Source: Bin87 sp965220505
GTDB lineage: Bacteria; Chloroflexota; Dehalococcoidia; Lucifugimonadales; UBA3495
Direction: 5' to 3'
NCBI GenBank assembly: GCA_965220505.1
Contig: CBDCQE010000001.1
Location: 868,001-932,000, forward strand
DNA length: 64,000 bases
Position 1 is the first letter of the stretch, and the number at the start of each line of letters is the position of its first letter. The notes under the pieces are model-generated. The model saw only the letters and a program-made list of their open reading frames with translations. It was not told the origin of the DNA and searched no databases. Of the stretch, positions 8,955 to 16,824 are shown in pieces. Both the position numbers and the translations under genes were made by a program.

Positions 8955-9836
8955 GTGAAATTCGCTTTCTTTCCGGGCTGCGTTTCCCAGGGTGGCGCGC
9001 CCGAGCTTTACCCGGCCGCTCGCATCGTCTGCCAGCGGTTGGGGATAGAACTGGAGGAAATCCCGGGCTGGACGTGCACCGGCGCGGGTGTGATCCAGGA
9101 AAAGAACCAGCTGTTCGGGGACACGCTGAACGCCCGGAACTTCGCCAAAGCCGAACAAATGGGCCTCCCCATCCTAACCATTTGCAGCACCTGCCAGGGC
9201 GTGATGTCGCAGGCCAACCACCGGATGCGGAACCCGGAATACCTGGCGGAGATCAACTCCTACCTGGCCGAAGAAGGCCTGGAATACAGCGGAAACTCCG
9301 AACCCAAGCACCTGCTGTGGATACTCATAGAGGACTACGGGCTGGACCGCTTGGGCGGCTACATCACGCGCCAACTCACCGACCTCAAGATCGCCCCGTT
9401 CTATGGCTGTTACATCGTGCGACCCACCGAGGCGCTGGATATCGCAGAACATCCAGAGCGGCAGCAGTCCCTGGAGATGCTGATACAGACGCTGGGCGCG
9501 ACGTTGGTGGATTTCGAGGGCAAAACCCGTTGCTGCGGCTTCCCGATCCTCACCATCAACCAGAGGAATTCGATGGCCATGGTCGGCAAGCACACGTCCG
9601 AGGTCAAAGACCTGGGCGCGGACGCCATGGTTACGCCATGCCCGCTGTGTCACCTCAACCTGGATGGGTTCCAGCCCAAAGCAGCCTCGCAAGCCCGCCG
9701 GTCAATCGACCTGCCCATCCTGCACATGCCCCAACTGATCGGCCTGGCGATGGGCATGTCGCCGTCCGAGCTTGGAATGAAGCGGCACATCATCAGCACC
9801 GGCCCGCTGGAAGTCAAAGCCGGAGCGCGACGGTAA
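8955..9836 (+). CDS. sdhE: HdrB-like (CCG-domain) subunit of succinate/fumarate oxidoreductase
   Basis: A 293-residue protein with two CCG domains like heterodisulfide reductase subunit B and the SdhE/MfrE subunits that replace the cytochrome anchor in some complexes. The second domain is complete: C152, C193-C194, C229, C232. The first has C9, C41, C77 and C80, but the second cysteine of its CC pair is Thr42 (TCTG instead of CCG). By family knowledge it would carry non-cubane [4Fe-4S] centres and reduce quinone. The GTG start is set by a strong AGGAGGAGGA site 4 nt upstream. No membrane helix is apparent, so attachment would be peripheral. Confidence 0.9.
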   Translation: MKFAFFPGCVSQGGAPELYPAARIVCQRLGIELEEIPGWTCTGAGVIQEKNQLFGDTLNARNFAKAEQMGLPILTICSTCQGVMSQANHRMRNPEYLAEINSYLAEEGLEYSGNSEPKHLLWILIEDYGLDRLGGYITRQLTDLKIAPFYGCYIVRPTEALDIAEHPERQQSLEMLIQTLGATLVDFEGKTRCCGFPILTINQRNSMAMVGKHTSEVKDLGADAMVTPCPLCHLNLDGFQPKAASQARRSIDLPILHMPQLIGLAMGMSPSELGMKRHIISTGPLEVKAGARR

Positions 9837-9866
9837 GCCCACTACGGAAGATCGAGGCGCAAAGAT

Positions 9867-9889
9867 GGGGCGGGTTTCAAACCCGCCCC
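9867..9889. repeat. Short intergenic palindrome (GGGGCGGGTTT type)
   Basis: Perfect 11-bp arms GGGGCGGGTTT (9867-9877) and its complement (9879-9889) separated by a single base, in the gap between sdhE and the next gene. No T-run follows. The core matches the palindrome at 11914-11936. Confidence 0.8.
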
Positions 9890-9924
9890 GTTCTAAATGC
9901 GCTTTCGGAAAGGAGCGCACAACC

Positions 9925-10560
9925 ATGTCCCAGCCTTTCGTAGTCAAAAAACGCCCTTACACCGTTGACCGATATGTCGTAGCCTTGGACCTGCCACCTG
10001 ATGACAACTTGGCTAATCGGGAACTCCGGGTCGAATTCGTCAACGTCCCTAATGAGGCGGCGTACCTCCACCCCAGCGCCAAGATATTCCCGAACACTGA
10101 GCCCAACCATGACAGTTACGACTTCATCATCGTCAACCCGCGTACTTTGGATTACGTGGAAGTTAACATCTTGGCCACCACGTCATACGAGCCCGGAGAG
10201 ACCCGCAGTTCGTTCGCCTACACGGTACGCAGCAGCGGCGAGGTTGGCCGATATCCCCGCCAGCATCAATGCCCTGACGTTCCCAACGCTGCTTGCGTAG
10301 CTGCCGCTTGCGACGTGTTAGGCTGCAAGGTAGGCCCCGAAGTCGATAGGGTCGCCCGCCCAACAGATAAGGACCTCGAATTTCTATACGGCCTGGCCTG
10401 TGAGTTGCATCGCCGGTTGGACGAAGTACGAATAAACTTTGAGAGAGAAATACGGGAACGGCATCCCGGTCAAGCTTTGTTCGTCAGAGACGGCTACACC
10501 GGCTCCAACGTGCACCGGGTGGACGCGATGCCGCTCCGGAGAGACCCAACGGGATGTTAA
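9925..10560 (+). CDS. Hypothetical protein, 211 residues
   Basis: I do not recognise this protein. The ATG at 9925 follows a good AAAGGAG site 8 nt upstream and is preferred over the upstream open frame, which would run through a palindrome. The sequence is soluble and mixed alpha/beta with no signal peptide or membrane helix. It has an N-terminal beta-rich half (about residues 1-115), a cysteine-containing middle (CPDVPNAACVAAACDVLGCK, residues 118-137) and a helical, charged stretch near residues 150-185. Its stop overlaps the stop of the convergent aminotransferase gene by 3 bp. No function is proposed. Confidence 0.65.
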   Translation: MSQPFVVKKRPYTVDRYVVALDLPPDDNLANRELRVEFVNVPNEAAYLHPSAKIFPNTEPNHDSYDFIIVNPRTLDYVEVNILATTSYEPGETRSSFAYTVRSSGEVGRYPRQHQCPDVPNAACVAAACDVLGCKVGPEVDRVARPTDKDLEFLYGLACELHRRLDEVRINFEREIRERHPGQALFVRDGYTGSNVHRVDAMPLRRDPTGC

Positions 10561-11852
10561 TCCCGCAGCATCGGAGCGACTTCGCGAATGGCCGCCACGG
10601 TCTGCTCCACGTCGGCGTCGGTGTGGACCATCGACGGGTAGAACTTCTGCGGCCACGACTTGAGGATCCCGCGCTCCAGCAGCCCCGCGTTGAGCCGAGC
10701 CAACGGCCGACCGTCGGCGGTCAGGCCGTCACGGAAGTTCCTGACGGGGTGCTCGGCGAAGTAGATGTCGAAGATCGCGTCTTCGCCCACGCTCTGGACC
10801 GAGAATCCCTCCTCCTCGCAGGCATCCACCAGAGCGGACCGGATACGCCCGCCCACCTCGCGGAGACGGTCGTAGGTCCCTTCCGCGCGCAACTCGGCCA
10901 GGGTGGCGAGACCGGCAGCGCAAGCAATCGGGAACCCGTTCAGCGTGCCGATCTGGTCGACATAATCATCTGCTGAAACGGCCGCTCGGTCGTAAACCGA
11001 CATCACGTCGGAGTTGCCCAACAAGGCCGCCAGCGGGTATCCGCCCCCCATGATCTTGCCCACGGTGCACATGTCGGGTTTCACGCCGTAGTATTCCTGC
11101 GCACCACCGTAGGCCAGGCGGAATCCGGTGACGATTTCGTCGAAAATCAGCAGCAGACCCGCGTCCGTGGTGATCTTGCGCAGGCCTTCGAGGAAGCCCG
11201 GCTCGGGGGCAATGGTGCGCTGAAGGGGCTCGACAATGACCGCGGCAATCTCGTCTTTGTGGGCGGCCACGATGGCGGCCGTGGTGTCCAGATCGTTGAA
11301 CTGCGACACCAGCATCAGATCATTCAGGGCCCTGGGGATACCGGCGGTATTGGCCTCCGCCTGCGGGAACTCCACCGCCGCTGAGGCGAAGACCGACATC
11401 ATCGCGTAATCGCTGGTTCCGTGGTAACCGCCCTCAAACTTGAGGATCTTCTCCTTGCCGGTGTACGCACGCGCCACGCGCATGGCCTGAAAACAAGCAT
11501 CGGTTCCGCTGGTGGTGAAGCGGACCTGCTCGGCGCAGGGGACGGCCCTGACCAACTCTTCGGCCAACAGTACTGCCTGGTCGTTGGTGGTGAAAAAGGT
11601 CGAGCCGCGGCCAACGGCGGACAGAACGGCCTCGGTCACCGCCGGGTGAGCGTGCCCCAGGATCATGGGCCCGGAACCCATCAGCCAGTCGACGTATTCG
11701 TTGCCCGACACGTCCCAGATGCGCCCTCCCTTTCCTTCCTTCACCAGGAACTTGAGGTCATCGGGATAAGAAGTGTTGCCGGTGCCGCTACCGGGAAAGT
11801 ACTGCGTGGCCTTCTCAAGGAGGTCCCGTTCGAGTGGTGTCCGTTGGGTCAT
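10557..11852 (-). CDS. Class III PLP-dependent aminotransferase, glutamate-1-semialdehyde aminomutase-like
   Basis: A 431-residue fold-type I PLP enzyme. FDEIVTGFR near residue 230 carries the PLP-nitrogen aspartate, and TVGKIMGGGYPLAALLG near residue 260 has the Schiff-base lysine in the context seen in HemL. The N-terminal WDVSGNEYVDWLMGSGPMILGHAHP is typical of the family. Resemblance is to GSAM-like class III enzymes, but the substrate loop (STFFTTN) differs from classic HemL (usually around GTSFGAP), so I do not assign hemL. A GGGAGG site precedes the ATG. TATAAT at 11894-11889 is a likely -10 element. Confidence 0.85.
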   Translation of the reverse strand: MTQRTPLERDLLEKATQYFPGSGTGNTSYPDDLKFLVKEGKGGRIWDVSGNEYVDWLMGSGPMILGHAHPAVTEAVLSAVGRGSTFFTTNDQAVLLAEELVRAVPCAEQVRFTTSGTDACFQAMRVARAYTGKEKILKFEGGYHGTSDYAMMSVFASAAVEFPQAEANTAGIPRALNDLMLVSQFNDLDTTAAIVAAHKDEIAAVIVEPLQRTIAPEPGFLEGLRKITTDAGLLLIFDEIVTGFRLAYGGAQEYYGVKPDMCTVGKIMGGGYPLAALLGNSDVMSVYDRAAVSADDYVDQIGTLNGFPIACAAGLATLAELRAEGTYDRLREVGGRIRSALVDACEEEGFSVQSVGEDAIFDIYFAEHPVRNFRDGLTADGRPLARLNAGLLERGILKSWPQKFYPSMVHTDADVEQTVAAIREVAPMLRD

Positions 11853-11902
11853 GCTGGCCTCCCGCTACGTCTCAGTTTGTCGATTTTCATTATACATACC
11901 GC

Positions 11903-11936
11903 AAAACAAAGAAAGGGCGGGTTACCAACCCGCCCT
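11903..11936 (-). terminator. Rho-independent terminator after icd-mdh, formed by a GGGCGGGTT palindrome
   Basis: On the minus strand, 10-bp arms AGGGCGGGTT (11936-11927) and complement (11923-11914) with a 3-nt loop are followed by a T-rich tract (TTCTTTGTTTT, 11913-11903). It lies 40 bp beyond the mdh stop codon and belongs to the same palindrome family as 9867-9889. Confidence 0.75.
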
Positions 11937-11974
11937 GGTTCAGCTTTGGATGTGTTGAGAAGATTCCGGCAGCG

Positions 11975-12919
11975 CTATTCGGCTTCCGCTCGGGCGTTAG
12001 CCATCACATCGACCAATTCCTGAACCGACGCGGCCGAGGATTGCAGCGCGGCCTTCTCCTCGTCGGTCAGGCTTATCTCGATCACCTTCTCCATGCCGCC
12101 GGCGCCGATCTTGACGGGAACGCCGACACACAGGCCGTTGATGCCGTACTCGCCCTCGAGATAGGCGCAGCCGGGCAGGATGCGCTTCCGGTCCAGCAGG
12201 ATCGCCTCAACCATCTGCGTGATGGCCGCGGAGGGGGCGTAGAAAGCCGAACCCTGCTTGAGCAGAGCGACGATTTCGCCTCCGCCGTCGCGGGTCCGCT
12301 GCACGATGGAATCGATGCGATCCTGGGACAGCAGTTCGGTCAGGGGAATGCAGCCGACGGTGGTGTAGCGAACCAACGGGACCATGTCGTCGCCGTGGCC
12401 ACCCAGCACCATGGCCTGGACGTCGTCAACGGAGACGTTGAGCTCCTGGGCGATGAACGTGCGGTACCGGGCGGTGTCGAGGACGCCGGCCATGCCGAAC
12501 ACGCGGTTGCGCGGGAAGCCGGCCGTTTGATACACGTTCTGCACCATGGCGTCCAGCGGATTGGTCACGGCCAGGATGATACAGTCAGGCGAGTGCTTGA
12601 CCACCTCCTCCGTGACGGCGGAAGTGATGCGCATGTTAGTGAGCAGGAGATCGTCGCGGCTCATGCCGGGCCGTCGCGCGATACCGGCGGTGATGACCAC
12701 AACGTCGGAACCGGCGGTTTCCTCATATCCGTTGGAACCGGTGATCAGGGCATCGGTGCCAATGACCGGGCCGGATTCGAGCATGTCGAGTCCCTTGCCC
12801 TGGGGCAGATCCTCAACTACGTCCACGAGAACCACATCGGCGTAGCCGAGTTGATGGATCCGCTGGGCGGTCGTGGCGCCCACATTGCCGGCGCCGACGA
12901 CGGTTACTTTGCTTCGCAT
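11975..12919 (-). CDS. mdh: Malate dehydrogenase
   Basis: A 314-residue LDH-like NAD-dependent malate dehydrogenase. The Rossmann motif VVGAGNVGATTAQ is at residues 6-18. The loop GIARRPGMSRDDLL has arginine where lactate dehydrogenases have glutamine, which specifies malate/oxaloacetate. The catalytic histidine motif is GGHGDDMVP. It converts malate to oxaloacetate in the TCA cycle. It starts 34 bp after icd on the same strand, so icd-mdh is a two-gene operon closed by the palindromic terminator at 11936-11903. Confidence 0.95.
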   Translation of the reverse strand: MRSKVTVVGAGNVGATTAQRIHQLGYADVVLVDVVEDLPQGKGLDMLESGPVIGTDALITGSNGYEETAGSDVVVITAGIARRPGMSRDDLLLTNMRITSAVTEEVVKHSPDCIILAVTNPLDAMVQNVYQTAGFPRNRVFGMAGVLDTARYRTFIAQELNVSVDDVQAMVLGGHGDDMVPLVRYTTVGCIPLTELLSQDRIDSIVQRTRDGGGEIVALLKQGSAFYAPSAAITQMVEAILLDRKRILPGCAYLEGEYGINGLCVGVPVKIGAGGMEKVIEISLTDEEKAALQSSAASVQELVDVMANARAEAE

Positions 12920-12953
12920 GTGGTGGGTGGTCCTCCAATCGATGTTCGGGTGG

Positions 12954-15182
12954 TTAAATGGCGTCGATGATGGCGTTCAAAGTGGGGCTGGGACGCATGG
13001 CCGTTGCCGACATGTCGTTGTCGGGACGGTAGTAACCGCCGATTTCCATGGGTTGGCCCTGGCAGTCGATGAGCTCCTGGATGATCTTGTCTTCGTTCTC
13101 GGTCATCTGGCGGGCCACGTCGGTGAACAGGGCTTTCAGTTCGGGGTTCTTGTCCTGGTTGGCCAGCGCCTGTGCCCAGTACAGGCCGAGGTAGAAGTGG
13201 CTGCCCCGCGTGTCCAGTTCGTTCACTCGACGCGAGGGGTTTCTCTGGTGTTCCAGGTGTTCCCCGATGGCCTGGTCCAGCGTCTCCGCGAGGAGCCGCG
13301 CGCCGTCGTTGTCGTACACTTCTCCGAAGTGTTCGAAGGACGCGACAAGCGCGCAGAATTCGCCGAGGGAATCCCACCGCAGGTGTCCCTCTTCCAGGAA
13401 CTGCTGCACGTGCCGGGGAGCGGAGCCGCCGGCGCCGGTCTCGAACAGGCCGCCGCCGTTCAACAGGGGAACCACCGAAAGCATCTTTGCGCTGGTTCCC
13501 AACTCCAGAATAGGGAACAGGTCGGTGAGGTAGTCACGCAGCACGTTGCCGGTAACGGCGATGGTATCCTGGCCGGCCCGGCTGCGGACCAACGTGGACT
13601 TCATGGCTTCCAGAGGGGCCATTGTGCTGATGTCCAAGCCGGAGGTGTCGTGGTTGGGCAGGTACTGGTCCACCTTCTTGATGAGCTCCGCGTCGTGGGC
13701 GCGGTTCTGGTCCAGCCAGAAGATAGCCGCCTGCCCGGTGAGCCGAGAGCGGGATACGCCGAGCCGGACCCAGTCCTGGATGGGCGCGTCCTTGGTCTGG
13801 CACATGCGGAAAATATCGTCGGTTTCGACGCTCTGTTCCATCAGGGTCGCGCCATTCGCATCGACCACACGGATCGTCCCGTTGCCAGGAGCCTTGAAGG
13901 TCTTGTCGTGGGAACCGTACTCTTCGGCCGCCTGGGCCATCAGACCCACGTTGGCGACGCTGCCCAGCGTAGCCGGGTTGAGGGCGCCGTGTTGTTGGCA
14001 GTCTTCTACGACGGCCTGGTAAATGGTGGCGTAGGAGCGGTCGGGGATCAGGGCGACGGTGTCGTGCAATTCGTTGTCCGGACCCCAGGTGCGTCCGCCG
14101 TCGCGGATGACCACGGGCATGGAGGCGTCGATGATGGTGTCGCTGGAAACGTGCAGGTTGGTGATGCCCCGGTAGGAGTTCACCATCATCAAATCCGGGC
14201 GGCTGTCGTAGCATGCCTGGATGTCAGCTTCGATCTCGGCACGCTTGTCTTCCGGCAAATCCTGGATCTTGGTCAGCAGTTCGGCGACGCCATTGTCGGG
14301 GTCGACTGCCACCTGCGCCAGGACGTCGCCGTGCTTGTCAAAAACGTCCTTGAAGAACTCGGAAACCAGGTGACCGAAGATGATCGGATCGGACACGCGC
14401 ATCATGGTGGTCTTGACGTGCAGGCCCAGCAGAACGTCGTCGGCTTTGGCCTTGTCCATCTCGTCGGCGTAAAACTGGCGAAGGGCCCTGGCATTCATGA
14501 CGGCGCAGTCGAGTATCTCGCCGGCCTGAATGGGTATGCCCGATTTGAGCTCAGTGACGCTCCCGTCGTCGCCAGTGAACACTATGGCGGCCGACCCTGC
14601 CTCTGTGGTGGTTACCGCCACCTCGCTGCTGAAGAAGTCGCCGTCGTTCATGTGGCCGACGCGCGTCTTGGAGACCTCCGGCCAGTCCTGCATCATCCGG
14701 TGAGGATTGCGCTGGCCGTGCTCCTTGACCGCGTTCGACGACCGGCGGTCCGAGTTTCCTTCGCGGATGACCGGGTTGACCGCGCTGCCCACCACGCGGG
14801 AGTAACGCGCCAGGATCTGGCGCTCCTCTTCGTTGGCCGGCTGGTCAGGATAGTCGGGTATGTCATAACCCTTGCTCTGCAACTCGGCGATCGCGCCCTT
14901 CATCTGGGGAATGGAGGCGCTGATGTTGGGCAGCTTGATCAGGTTCGCCGACGGTTCCAGGCACAGCTCGCCGCACATGCGAAGGTAGTCGGGGATCCGC
15001 TGCTCTTCGGTCAGGTTGTCGGGGAAGTTGGCGATGATGCGTCCCGACAACGAGATGTCCCAGGTGTCGAGTTCAATCCCGGAGCTTTTGGTGAACGCCT
15101 GCAGGATTGGCAGCAATGAGTGCGTTGCCAGGAACGGCGCCTCATCAGTTTCGGTGTAAATGATCTTGGCGGCTTCTGCCAT
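12954..15182 (-). CDS. icd: Isocitrate dehydrogenase, monomeric type (NADP)
   Basis: A 742-residue protein matching the monomeric IDH family in length and sequence. The N-terminus is MAEAAKIIYTETDEAPFLAT, and internal blocks include NSDRRSSNAVKEHGQRNPHRM and SRSRLTGQAAIFWLDQNRAHD. It oxidatively decarboxylates isocitrate to 2-oxoglutarate with NADP. The frame is open 16 codons further upstream, but the ATG at 15182 has a GGAGGAGAT site immediately upstream and gives the family N-terminus. 2-Oxoglutarate made here could feed the KorAB enzyme encoded at 58944-61516. Confidence 0.95.
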   Translation of the reverse strand: MAEAAKIIYTETDEAPFLATHSLLPILQAFTKSSGIELDTWDISLSGRIIANFPDNLTEEQRIPDYLRMCGELCLEPSANLIKLPNISASIPQMKGAIAELQSKGYDIPDYPDQPANEEERQILARYSRVVGSAVNPVIREGNSDRRSSNAVKEHGQRNPHRMMQDWPEVSKTRVGHMNDGDFFSSEVAVTTTEAGSAAIVFTGDDGSVTELKSGIPIQAGEILDCAVMNARALRQFYADEMDKAKADDVLLGLHVKTTMMRVSDPIIFGHLVSEFFKDVFDKHGDVLAQVAVDPDNGVAELLTKIQDLPEDKRAEIEADIQACYDSRPDLMMVNSYRGITNLHVSSDTIIDASMPVVIRDGGRTWGPDNELHDTVALIPDRSYATIYQAVVEDCQQHGALNPATLGSVANVGLMAQAAEEYGSHDKTFKAPGNGTIRVVDANGATLMEQSVETDDIFRMCQTKDAPIQDWVRLGVSRSRLTGQAAIFWLDQNRAHDAELIKKVDQYLPNHDTSGLDISTMAPLEAMKSTLVRSRAGQDTIAVTGNVLRDYLTDLFPILELGTSAKMLSVVPLLNGGGLFETGAGGSAPRHVQQFLEEGHLRWDSLGEFCALVASFEHFGEVYDNDGARLLAETLDQAIGEHLEHQRNPSRRVNELDTRGSHFYLGLYWAQALANQDKNPELKALFTDVARQMTENEDKIIQELIDCQGQPMEIGGYYRPDNDMSATAMRPSPTLNAIIDAI

Positions 15183-15414
15183 GATCTCCTCCTTGGCAAG
15201 TGGATTCCACGGGCCGATATGAACTGCCACGGAATGTTGGACGAATGGCCCGGCTGGGAGACCCGGATGCGCTGCACCCGGCGCGGATTAAACCGTAGAA
15301 ATTATACACACGAATGCCCCCGAATGATACCCGGCTCGTGCTCAATCGCTACATAGCCGAGCGGTCAGGATGTGTTACAGTTCGCGTTCAGTATGGCAAC
15401 GTTTTTGTGATGGA

Positions 15415-16812
15415 ATGACGGATTCGGGACAGTCCGCGGTACGCCTGCCGCTGCTCAACAAACTGCTGTTTTCCGCCGACCATATCGGCCTGCAGGCGAT
15501 CAGCTACTTCAGGCAGCAATGGGCGCTGTTCTTCCTGGCGCCACCGGTGGTGGAAGGCATGGCACGAGTGCCGGATGTCAACCTGCTGGGATATGGAATA
15601 GACGCGCGAGTAGTGGCCGGAATACTGATCTTCTCGGGACGATTCGTCGACGCGTTCACGGACCCCCTGATCGGTTGGTGGAGCGACCGGACCCGCAGCC
15701 GATGGGGTCGACGGATTCCGTTCATCCTGTTCAGCACACCGTTCTATGCGGCTTTCGGAGCGTTGATCTGGTTCCTGCCGGACGAGGGCAGCAGCTGGTG
15801 GAACGCGCTCTATTTCGTCCTCATGCTGGAACTGTTCTTCACCGCCGCGACGATGTCCAGCGGTGCACTGGAAGCCCTCGTACCCGAACTCACGCGCACG
15901 GCCCGGGATCGGATGCAGGTGGTGAGTTTCATCTTCCTAATGGCAGTCGCCGGCGCTGGTTTGGGCCTGGTAATGGGCGGATACATCAAGGACGCAGTGG
16001 GTTTCCAGGTGACCGGGTCGATATTCGCGGTAGCCGCTCTCGTGTTCCGCTACATTTCGTTGTCGGCGATTTGGCGGCACGCTCCCCGTGACATAGCGCC
16101 GGCCCAGGTGCCGTTCTGGCACGGGTTGAGGGACACGCTGCGTAATTCACAATTCGTGGCCTTCCTGCCCACCTTCGTGATGTTCACCACCGGTGTCGGC
16201 GTGCTGCAGGGGTGGATTCCGTTTTTCGCGGTGGGTGTCCTACTCCAGGAGCGGGACGGCGCTGCTTCCAGTTGGCTCTCGACCAGCGTGATCGGCGGGG
16301 CTATCGTGTTCGGCATCGTCATCTGGATCCTGTTTGCCGCCGGCGCCGTCAGCAAGAGGCGGATTTACGGTATCTGCCTGGTCGCCTGCGGTGTGCTCTA
16401 CCCGCTTTTGAGCCTGGTAGGCCTTGTAGTCACGGAGGACCTGGTGCTCCAGGGTCTGGTGATGATATTCATCGCCGGCATGCCCATGGCCGCCGTGTTC
16501 CTGCTGCCCAAGGGGCTGATCGCCGACATCGCTGACTACGATGCGATTCTGCGCGACGAGCGGCGCGAAGCCATGTTCTACTCGACGCAGAACTTCTTCG
16601 AGAAGGTCACCTACGCTTTGCCGCCCCTGTTCCTGAGCCTGATACTTCAGTTAGGCGACTCGCCCGAAAACCCTCTGGGCATCCGGCTGGCGCCGGTCAT
16701 GGCTGGGGCGCTGGTCCTCGTCGGGTTCGTCCTGTGGCCGCGCTATCGGCTTCCCGACACCGTAGACCGCGAAACGGTATCGCAGGCGGGCCTGTTGCCC
16801 CAGCGCGCGTGA
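15415..16812 (+). CDS. MFS transporter of the glycoside-pentoside-hexuronide (GPH) symporter type
   Basis: A 465-residue protein with about 12 membrane helices. The motif DPLIGWWSDRTRSRWGRRIPFI, near residue 82 in the loop after helix 2, is diagnostic for the MFS_2/GPH cation symporter family, and DYDAILRDERREAMFYS in the second half is also typical. Members import sugars or other small polar organics with Na+ or H+; the substrate cannot be told. The ATG at 15415 is preferred over an in-frame ATG at 15370. The gene is transcribed divergently from icd. Confidence 0.88.
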   Translation: MTDSGQSAVRLPLLNKLLFSADHIGLQAISYFRQQWALFFLAPPVVEGMARVPDVNLLGYGIDARVVAGILIFSGRFVDAFTDPLIGWWSDRTRSRWGRRIPFILFSTPFYAAFGALIWFLPDEGSSWWNALYFVLMLELFFTAATMSSGALEALVPELTRTARDRMQVVSFIFLMAVAGAGLGLVMGGYIKDAVGFQVTGSIFAVAALVFRYISLSAIWRHAPRDIAPAQVPFWHGLRDTLRNSQFVAFLPTFVMFTTGVGVLQGWIPFFAVGVLLQERDGAASSWLSTSVIGGAIVFGIVIWILFAAGAVSKRRIYGICLVACGVLYPLLSLVGLVVTEDLVLQGLVMIFIAGMPMAAVFLLPKGLIADIADYDAILRDERREAMFYSTQNFFEKVTYALPPLFLSLILQLGDSPENPLGIRLAPVMAGALVLVGFVLWPRYRLPDTVDRETVSQAGLLPQRA

Positions 16813-16824
16813 TCGCCCTCGCGG

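Noticed and set aside
12873..15119. 748-codon open frame on the plus strand opposite icd/mdh
   Set aside because: Antisense shadow of monomeric isocitrate dehydrogenase; composition (V, G, H, Q rich) shows no protein family.
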